Source: Alkalimarinus alittae
GTDB lineage: Bacteria > Pseudomonadota > Gammaproteobacteria > Pseudomonadales > Oleiphilaceae
Length of the DNA stretch: 64,000 bases
NCBI RefSeq assembly: GCF_026016465.1
Contig: NZ_CP100390.1
Location: 3,719,001-3,783,000 of the forward strand
Direction: 5' to 3'
Part shown: positions 57,787 through 64,000 of the stretch, in pieces
Position numbering within the stretch: position 1 is the stretch's first letter
Layout of the letters: each line of letters opens with the position of its first letter
Translations under genes and position numbers: made by a program
The notes under the pieces: generated by a model
The model's input: only the letters and a program-made list of their open reading frames with translations
What the model was told of the DNA's origin: nothing
Database searches by the model: none

Positions 57787-60030
57787 GTGCCAAGCATTAG
57801 CCCTACAGCCAATTCAATTACCATTCTCGCCGTAGCCCTACCTATACCGCTTTACCGAACATTTGACTATTTGCCACCGCTTGAGATAAATGTCGCTACT
57901 CTCGAACCGGGCCAGCGAGTCGCCGTACAATTTGGTAGAAGAGCATTAACGGGCATTATTATAGAGATCAAAGATCATAGCGATTTCCCTATCAAAAAAC
58001 TAAAGCCCGTTAAGCAGCTACTTGACCAGCAACCTATTTTATCGCCATCTATTTTATCGATGGCCAAGTGGGCATCTCAATACTACTGCCATCCTATTGG
58101 CGAGGTTCTTTTTGCAATATTACCGCCCATCCTCAAGCAGGGCCAGCCTATTAATATTGCAGGCACTCAACGTTGGTCCATCAATAAAGATCATATAGAG
58201 CCGGCCGAAAACGCGATTAAGCCCAACGCAAAAAAACAACTGCAACTCTATCGAGCCCTTGAAAACGCACCCAACGGCCTACTTGAAGAGACCATAAAAC
58301 TACTGGGCTTCACATCAACTCAATTAAAGTCACTATTTAATAAAGCGCTAATCGTTTCTGAAGAATTAGACGCCCTGACCGCAGCCGCAACAGAATACCA
58401 AGCGTCTGCGCCACCTCTCCCGTTATCAGAAGACCAAACCGTCGCGGTTAAACAGCTTGCAAGCGACATAGGGAATTTCCAATGCACGCTATTACAAGGG
58501 GTCACAGGTAGCGGCAAAACGGAGGTCTATATGAACCTAGTAGACCAAGTCATTAGCGCCGGACGACAAGCGATTATACTAGTACCTGAAATAAGCCTGA
58601 CACCACAAACCCTCGCCCGCTTTCAGCGCCACTTTAAGTGCCCTATCGGAACGCTACACTCGGGCCTTAATCAGAACGAGCGACTCACCAGCTGGGAGCT
58701 GGCCAGACAAGGCGCTGCGAAAATTATTATTGGTACACGCTCAGCCATTTTCACACCAATGAAGAACCTCGGCTGTATTATTGTTGATGAAGAGCACGAT
58801 AATTCATTTAAACAACAAGAAGGGTTTCGTTATTCTGCTAGAGATCTCGCCGTCACAAGAGGTCATAAAGAAAAGTGCCCGGTCGTTTTAGGCTCAGCAA
58901 CCCCTTCACTAGAATCAATCAACAATGTACTAAACGGGAAATACAAAAAGATAGCATTGCCGTCCAGAGCCGGTGGGGCGTCGTTTCCTGACATTGAGTT
59001 GCTTGACATTAAAAGCCGCCCACTCGAAGGAGGGCTTTCTCGGCCCTTAATAGACACAATTAAGCAGCATCTCGACAATCAACACCAAGTGATTGTCTAC
59101 CTCAATCGCCGAGGGTTTGCGCCCGCCATTACCTGCGAAGACTGCGGCTGGCTCGCCGATTGCCGCCACTGCGACGCTAGAATGACACTTCACAAACACC
59201 CGGCACACCTTCGCTGCCACCACTGCGACTACAGCGCAGCAATACCCAGCCAATGCCCAGATTGTCAAAGCACTAACATTAAAACCTTAGGCGCAGGTAC
59301 CGAGAAAGCCGAAGAAACACTCGAGGCGATCTTCCCAGAAACGCCCATTATTAGAGTGGACCGAGATAGCACACGCAAAAAAAACGCCATGAAAGACCTG
59401 GTTGAAGAAGTTAATAAAGGCAACCCTTGCATACTGGTCGGCACACAAATGCTAGCAAAAGGCCATGACTTCGCCAATGTAACGCTGGTCGCAGTTGTCG
59501 ATGCCGACGGCGGTCTATTTAGCGCAGACTTTAGAGCACTTGAAAAAACGGCCCAACTACTCATTCAGGTGGCAGGAAGGTCTGGCAGAGGCAGTAGCAA
59601 AGGACAAGTGGTGATTCAAACTAGCCACGGCGACCACCCCATACTTCAGCAGATAGCGCGCGGCAACTACCCTCAAATAGCAGACGAACTTATTGATGAA
59701 CGACAATCAGCGGCGCTACCACCTTTCAGCTATATGTCTTTACTCAAAGCCGAAGCCCCCCATATAAACAACGCCATCGGTTTACTCGAAAAAACAAAGA
59801 AAATGGTCGCAGACATGGCGCTAGACCCTCAGCAAACCGTCGAACTGCTAGGCCCGATTCCGGCATCGATGAGCCGAAAAGCCGGCGTACATCGAGCGCA
59901 TTTATTGCTCTCATCTGAGAACAGAGTTGCATTACAGCGTATCACTCAACACATCTGCCATTGGTTAAATGACAACCGCTGGGGCAAGACCCGCTGGATG
60001 ATCGATGTTGACCCCATTGAAATAAACTAG
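57787..60030 (+). CDS. priA: Primosomal replication restart helicase PriA
   Basis: DNA helicase that reloads the replisome at stalled forks. The 747 residues include the N-terminal DNA-binding domain (VALPIPLYRTFDY), the helicase with Walker A GVTGSGKTEVY and DEEH in IIVDEEHDNSFKQ, the zinc region with eight cysteines (CEDCGWLADCRHCD and CHHCDYSAAIPSQCPDC), and helicase motifs ending VAGRSGRGS. GTG at 57787 is the start; no in-frame ATG precedes the conserved N terminus. Length fits E. coli PriA (732). It is followed by argS, as in Pseudomonas. Confidence 0.96.
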   Translation: MPSISPTANSITILAVALPIPLYRTFDYLPPLEINVATLEPGQRVAVQFGRRALTGIIIEIKDHSDFPIKKLKPVKQLLDQQPILSPSILSMAKWASQYYCHPIGEVLFAILPPILKQGQPINIAGTQRWSINKDHIEPAENAIKPNAKKQLQLYRALENAPNGLLEETIKLLGFTSTQLKSLFNKALIVSEELDALTAAATEYQASAPPLPLSEDQTVAVKQLASDIGNFQCTLLQGVTGSGKTEVYMNLVDQVISAGRQAIILVPEISLTPQTLARFQRHFKCPIGTLHSGLNQNERLTSWELARQGAAKIIIGTRSAIFTPMKNLGCIIVDEEHDNSFKQQEGFRYSARDLAVTRGHKEKCPVVLGSATPSLESINNVLNGKYKKIALPSRAGGASFPDIELLDIKSRPLEGGLSRPLIDTIKQHLDNQHQVIVYLNRRGFAPAITCEDCGWLADCRHCDARMTLHKHPAHLRCHHCDYSAAIPSQCPDCQSTNIKTLGAGTEKAEETLEAIFPETPIIRVDRDSTRKKNAMKDLVEEVNKGNPCILVGTQMLAKGHDFANVTLVAVVDADGGLFSADFRALEKTAQLLIQVAGRSGRGSSKGQVVIQTSHGDHPILQQIARGNYPQIADELIDERQSAALPPFSYMSLLKAEAPHINNAIGLLEKTKKMVADMALDPQQTVELLGPIPASMSRKAGVHRAHLLLSSENRVALQRITQHICHWLNDNRWGKTRWMIDVDPIEIN

Positions 60031-60127
60031 TGCTTTTGACCGAAACGGCAATTGTTTCAAATGCCAACTTCCTCCATAATAGCCGGTTCCCCCTATTTTC
60101 CATTCTAAATGGCAGAACCCAGTAGAG

Positions 60128-61897
60128 ATGAAAGAATATATCGCAGGATTAATTCAGTCCGCAGTTGACAAACTAAAGGCATCAGGTGAACTACCAGAAG
60201 AGGTTTCGCCTAAAATCACTATCGATAACACACGCGATAAAAGTCACGGTGACTTTGCAAGCAACGTTGCATTAACGCTTGCCAAGCCCGCCGGAAAAGC
60301 GCCGCGTCAAATTGCCGAACGTCTCTGCAGTATCATTCTCGAACAGGCCATATCCGATAACCAAGGCGTTGAAAAAGCCGAAATAGCAGGCCCAGGCTTT
60401 ATTAACTTTTTTGTCAGTAACGCAAGCAGTTTTGCGGTCGTTCCTGAAATTTTAACCGGCGGCGAAGTGTACGGCCGAAGCAATACCGGTAAAAACCAAA
60501 AAGTTCAGGTTGAATTTGTATCTGCAAACCCAACAGGGCCTCTTCATGTAGGTCATGGACGCGGCGCAGCATACGGCGCGACAGTAGCAGACCTACTTGA
60601 AGCCGCCGGCTTTGACGTCCAACGTGAATACTACGTTAATGATGCCGGGCGCCAAATGAATATTCTAGCGACCAGTATCTGGTTACGATATCTGGAGCTA
60701 CAAGGCGAGACATTCACCTTCCCTTGCAACGGTTATAAAGGCGACTATGTATATGATATCGCTCGCCGGCTTAGCAATGAGTATGGAGACAAGCTTCAGC
60801 ACGCAGCTGAAACCGTCTTCGAAAACATCCCTGCAGATGAACCTGCCGGTGGTGATAAAGAAGTTCATATCGACGCCCTTATTGCTCGCTGCAAAGCTTT
60901 ACTAGGCGAAAACGACTATCTTGCGGTGTTTGACTCAGGCCTTGATAACATTGTCGGTGACATCAAAGATGACCTAGGCGGATTTGGTGTTAACTATCAA
61001 AAATGGTTTTCTGAAAAGTCACTTGCAGATAGCATTGATGGCGTTATAGAGCAGCTCGATAAGTCGGGGCATCTATACGAAAAAGAAGGCGCTATTTGGT
61101 TCCGCTCTACTGAATTTGGCGATGATAAAGATCGCGTAGTTAAGCGTGATAATGGCGAGACGACCTACTTCGCGTCAGATATCGCTTATCACAAAAACAA
61201 GTTTGAGCGTGGCTTTACGCAAGTCATCAACATCTGGGGCGCAGACCACCACGGCTATATCGCTCGCGTTAAAGCCGCACTAGAGGCGCTAGGCCTTAAC
61301 CCAGAAAAACTAACCGTCAAGCTGGTTCAGTTTGCCATTCTTTACCGTGGCACCGAACGCGTGCAGATGTCGACGCGTAGCGGCTCATTCGTCACGCTAA
61401 GAGAATTACGCGAAGAAGTCAGTAACGATGCTGCCCGTTTCTTTTATGTGACTCGCAAAGCTGAGCAGCACATGGACTTTGACTTGGAACTGGCAAAATC
61501 TGAAAGTAAAGATAACCCTGTCTACTATATTCAGTATGCTCACGCTAGGATTTGTAGCGTACTAAGAAAGCTAGCCGAGCAAAATACGTCTTGGAACAAA
61601 GAGAATGGCCTAGCCAATCTTGAATTGCTTACGCTAGAACACGAGCGTGACTTAGCATCGAAGCTATCAAAATACCCAGAGATGCTAAATAACGCAGCTA
61701 TCAATCTTGAGCCACACACACTGACTCATTATTTGAAAGAGCTAGCGGCAGACTTTCATACTTACTACAACGCACACAAAATGTTGGTTGAAGATGAAAA
61801 ACTACGCGACGCCCGTATTGCATTAGGGCTAGCCGTTAGACAAGTTATTGCTAACGGCCTTAAGCTTCTGGGTGTTAGTGCACCGGAAGAAATGTAA
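60128..61897 (+). CDS. argS: Arginyl-tRNA synthetase
   Basis: Class I synthetase charging tRNA-Arg. The 589 residues carry the HIGH-type motif in SANPTGPLHVGHGRGAAYG, VKRDNGETTYFASDIAYH, WGADHHGYIARVKAAL and the class signature MSTRSG in place of KMSKS, as is normal in ArgS. The C-terminal anticodon-binding helices follow. It lies about 100 bp after priA and 35 bp before the SPOR-domain gene. Length is close to E. coli ArgS (577). Confidence 0.97.
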   Translation: MKEYIAGLIQSAVDKLKASGELPEEVSPKITIDNTRDKSHGDFASNVALTLAKPAGKAPRQIAERLCSIILEQAISDNQGVEKAEIAGPGFINFFVSNASSFAVVPEILTGGEVYGRSNTGKNQKVQVEFVSANPTGPLHVGHGRGAAYGATVADLLEAAGFDVQREYYVNDAGRQMNILATSIWLRYLELQGETFTFPCNGYKGDYVYDIARRLSNEYGDKLQHAAETVFENIPADEPAGGDKEVHIDALIARCKALLGENDYLAVFDSGLDNIVGDIKDDLGGFGVNYQKWFSEKSLADSIDGVIEQLDKSGHLYEKEGAIWFRSTEFGDDKDRVVKRDNGETTYFASDIAYHKNKFERGFTQVINIWGADHHGYIARVKAALEALGLNPEKLTVKLVQFAILYRGTERVQMSTRSGSFVTLRELREEVSNDAARFFYVTRKAEQHMDFDLELAKSESKDNPVYYIQYAHARICSVLRKLAEQNTSWNKENGLANLELLTLEHERDLASKLSKYPEMLNNAAINLEPHTLTHYLKELAADFHTYYNAHKMLVEDEKLRDARIALGLAVRQVIANGLKLLGVSAPEEM

Positions 61898-61932
61898 GAA
61901 ACGCGAAACGTTAGGAAAAGGATGTACCTGTC

Positions 61933-62571
61933 ATGACGCGGGATTACGCTAAACCCAGCACCACAAAAGAACCCGGTAAGCGCTCGAAAGGGCGCGCGGG
62001 TTCAAGCAAACCAAAAGCAGCAAAATCAAACACTCGAGCTCAAAAACAAAACACGCCAGCACCTCGCCCAAAGTCCACACCTTGGGTTATTATTGCCTGC
62101 ATCGTTATTGCGTCTTTGTTTGTCACAGGGTTGGTTTATTTAAATAAAGTACCCCCTACGAAGGCGACACTCCCCGTAGCGCCCACCCAAAAAACAGAAA
62201 CACCGCCAGCAAAACCTGACACTAGTTCGACCACAAAGGAGCGCTTTAAGTTCTACGACTTGCTACCCGAGTCGGAGATCATTCCTCCCAAGGTTGACGC
62301 CTACCAATACAAAGAGAAAGGCAAACAGATAAAGTATGAATACATCCTGCAAACCGGCTCTTTTAGAAATCTCAGTGACGCTGAAAGACAAAAAGCCATG
62401 ATTGGCTTTCAAGGCCTCAAAGCCAACATCGAAAAAGTCGTCACAAGCAGTAATAGTACATGGTACCGTGTGCAAGTAGGGCCCTATACCTCTCGCAGCA
62501 AGATGAATAGCTCAATGGACCGATTGGTTGCCATTAATATTCAGCCTCTTGTTAAGAAAAACAAGCGCTAA
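61933..62571 (+). CDS. FtsN-like SPOR domain membrane protein
   Basis: A 212-residue bitopic inner-membrane protein. The N terminus is basic and Ser/Lys-rich, then one helix VIIACIVIASLFVTGLVYL crosses the membrane, followed by a proline-rich periplasmic linker. Residues about 135-208 form a SPOR domain (EYILQTGSFRNLSDAERQKA to WYRVQVGPYTSRSKM) that binds denuded glycan strands at the division septum. Position and layout correspond to the FtsN-like protein between argS and hslV in Pseudomonas. It is therefore a candidate for the division protein FtsN, though it is smaller than E. coli FtsN (319). Confidence 0.8.
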   Translation: MTRDYAKPSTTKEPGKRSKGRAGSSKPKAAKSNTRAQKQNTPAPRPKSTPWVIIACIVIASLFVTGLVYLNKVPPTKATLPVAPTQKTETPPAKPDTSSTTKERFKFYDLLPESEIIPPKVDAYQYKEKGKQIKYEYILQTGSFRNLSDAERQKAMIGFQGLKANIEKVVTSSNSTWYRVQVGPYTSRSKMNSSMDRLVAINIQPLVKKNKR

Positions 62572-62595
62572 TCGCAGCTCTGCAAGGACCTCATT

Positions 62596-62622
62596 GGGCG
62601 GACGCATCGATCCGCCCCTACA
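62596..62622. repeat. Intergenic palindrome ending CCTACA
   Basis: GGGCGGA (62596-62602) pairs with TCCGCCC (62611-62617), loop CGCATCGA, followed by CTACA. Read on the minus strand it is TGTAGGGGCGGATCGATGCG and onward, a pattern like the TGTAGG-type palindromes at 2.99 kb and 27.3 kb. It may also act as a weak terminator of the argS transcript. Confidence 0.55.
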
Positions 62623-62666
62623 GCAACTATATTTTTTCATCTCGCCCATACTATTTCACTACCTCC

Positions 62667-62694
62667 CTTGAATTAATCTTAGCAGTCTCCATAT
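62667..62694 (+). promoter_or_regulatory. Sigma-32-like heat-shock promoter of hslVU
   Basis: CTTGAA (62667-62672), 14 bases, then CTCCATAT (62687-62694), a near-match to the CTTGAA / CCCCATNT consensus of heat-shock promoters. It lies about 128 bases before hslV. HslVU is heat-shock regulated in E. coli. Confidence 0.6.
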
Positions 62695-62822
62695 ATCTCT
62701 TCATTGTCTGTTTAAAAGCGCCTATTGAAATTCGGTGCTTGAGTTCAATTTGCAAGTACCCGTCAGTTTCAACATACAAACACTACGGGTTCTTATGTTC
62801 TAATCAATAATGGAGTTATGGG

Positions 62823-63359
62823 ATGACCACCATCTTATCAGTACGTCGCGACGGAGAAGTTTCTTTAGGTGGCGACGGTCAGGTTTCTCTAGGCAATACA
62901 ATCATGAAAGGCAATGCCAAAAAGGTTAGACGCCTTTATCACGGCAAAGTCATCGCCGGTTTCGCAGGCGGTACAGCCGATGCCTTCACCCTATTTGAGC
63001 GATTTGAAGCCCAGCTTGAAAAACATCAAGGTCATCTAGTAAGAGCTGCGGTAGAGTTAGCAAAAGACTGGCGAACCGATCGGGCCCTGCGAAAACTAGA
63101 AGCCTTACTCGCGGTTGCGGATAAAGAAACATCACTCATTATTACCGGTAATGGCGATGTAATCGAACCAGAAGACAGCCTTATTGCTATTGGGTCTGGC
63201 GGCCCTTTCGCACAAGCATCTGCCAGAGCATTACTTGAAAACACAACGCTCAGTGCTCGAGAAATCGTAGATAAAGGCTTAACCATTGCTGCGGATATCT
63301 GTATTTATACTAACCAGAACCACACCATTGAAGACCTTAATAGTAAAGACTCAGAATAA
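62823..63359 (+). CDS. hslV: ATP-dependent protease peptidase subunit HslV
   Basis: Proteolytic half of the HslVU (ClpYQ) complex, a bacterial relative of the proteasome. After removal of the initiator Met, Thr2 of [11 protein letters not shown] is the N-terminal nucleophile. [40 protein letters not shown] and [20 protein letters not shown] are standard. Length 178 matches E. coli HslV (176). GGAG precedes the ATG, and hslU follows after 84 bp. Confidence 0.97.
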   Translation: MTTILSVRRDGEVSLGGDGQVSLGNTIMKGNAKKVRRLYHGKVIAGFAGGTADAFTLFERFEAQLEKHQGHLVRAAVELAKDWRTDRALRKLEALLAVADKETSLIITGNGDVIEPEDSLIAIGSGGPFAQASARALLENTTLSAREIVDKGLTIAADICIYTNQNHTIEDLNSKDSE

Positions 63360-63443
63360 CGTTCAACACACATCATGAGCTGTAAAGCGCTGATACAATT
63401 ACATTACGGCTCGTCAGCAGAATCAATAAATTGGTAAGAAATC

Positions 63444-64000
63444 ATGTCTGGAATGACCCCTAGAGAAATAGTCAACGAATTAGATAAACACATTATTGGC
63501 CAGAATGAAGCCAAACGCGCTGTGGCTATCGCGCTTAGAAACCGTTGGAGACGGATGCAGCTCGACGAAGGCATGCGTAATGAGATCACGCCTAAGAACA
63601 TCCTAATGATTGGACCAACGGGCGTAGGTAAAACTGAAATAGCCCGTCGACTTGCTAAACTAGCAGATGCCCCTTTTATAAAAGTGGAAGCCACGAAATT
63701 TACTGAAGTGGGCTATGTGGGCCGTGATGTAGAGTCAATCATTCGTGACTTGGTCGACATGGCCATGAAGATGTTACGCGAAAAAGCGATGGATACAGTA
63801 TCTCATCAGGCAATGGATGCAGCAGAAGAGCGCATACTCGACGCGCTTCTTCCTCCAGCACGCACATTTAACGAAACCGAAACAGAAGCACCTGAGTCGT
63901 CAGCACGCCAGATTTTCCGCAAGAAACTTCGTGAAGGCGAGCTAGATGACAAAGAAATAGAAATAGAAGTAAAAGCAACGCCGGTCGGCGTAGAAATAAT
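63444..64000 (+). CDS. hslU: ATPase subunit HslU (3' end outside window)
   Basis: AAA+ unfoldase that feeds substrates to HslV. The frame is open from the ATG at 63444 to the window end (about 185 of the expected 440 or so codons). [20 protein letters not shown] and the Walker A GPTGVGKT at residues 57-64 are visible, then [20 protein letters not shown] and the start of the intermediate domain rich in charged residues. The truncation is due to the window edge. Same transcript as hslV. Confidence 0.95.
   Translation, partial: MSGMTPREIVNELDKHIIGQNEAKRAVAIALRNRWRRMQLDEGMRNEITPKNILMIGPTGVGKTEIARRLAKLADAPFIKVEATKFTEVGYVGRDVESIIRDLVDMAMKMLREKAMDTVSHQAMDAAEERILDALLPPARTFNETETEAPESSARQIFRKKLREGELDDKEIEIEVKATPVGVEI

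Overview
The window is a continuous piece of chromosome from a marine-type gammaproteobacterium with AT-leaning base use. Many blocks keep the order familiar from Pseudomonas and relatives: coaBC-dut-algC-argB next to radC-rpmB-rpmG, maeB-nuclease-rpmE-priA-argS-SPOR protein-hslV-hslU, crp(vfr)-OsmC-speD, argE-argA, and pstS-pstC-pstA-pstB-phoU. The proteins resemble those of low-GC Oceanospirillales/Pseudomonadales/Alteromonadales relatives; I cannot name the genus from sequence alone. I see no rRNA, tRNA, prophage, insertion sequence or CRISPR array.

Region by region. 1-7.0 kb: the end of ilvC (cut by the window edge), a ModF-like double ABC ATPase, a response regulator, cysZ, a DUF2971 protein, rluA and a VanZ-like membrane protein. 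7.0-7.8 kb holds no protein gene but a long RNA gene with about 24 GGA motifs, many in hairpin loops. It has an intrinsic terminator and phased upstream repeats, and I read it as a CsrB/RsmZ-type RNA that titrates CsrA/RsmA. 8.6-15.4 kb is a selenium module: selU, a putative selenium-oxyanion ABC importer (binding protein, ATPase, double-length permease) and an oxidoreductase-SelD fusion. A 17-bp tandem repeat lies over the stop codon of the binding protein. 15.5-21.3 kb: mscS, a YbaK-type deacylase, a ubiF-like hydroxylase, hinT, a DUF2059 protein and a porin. 21.4-28.5 kb is the Pst-PhoU phosphate system, with a well-formed PhoB promoter before pstS and a second, weaker one before pstC. 28.7-33.3 kb: a TRAP permease pair with no binding protein, a YciA-type thioesterase and a Kef-type antiporter.

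33.4-37.3 kb holds crp, a YhfA/OsmC protein, a VOC protein, speD and prkB. 37.4-41.3 kb is one 1317-residue PilZ/DUF1631/GGDEF/EAL protein whose GGDEF and EAL signatures are both degenerate. 41.5-53.3 kb: a lipoprotein metallopeptidase, argA, argE and an unknown protein, an active-looking diguanylate cyclase, then argB-algC-dut-coaBC on the minus strand. 53.5-64 kb: radC, rpmB, rpmG, a malic enzyme, a nuclease, rpmE, priA, argS, a SPOR protein, hslV and the start of hslU behind a sigma-32-like promoter.

Common themes are global regulation (CsrB-type RNA, Crp, c-di-GMP proteins), nutrient capture (phosphate, sulfate, selenium, TRAP substrates) and core housekeeping. The least expected elements are the CsrB-type RNA in this location with its phased upstream boxes, and the complete uptake-to-tRNA selenium operon with its tandem repeat.
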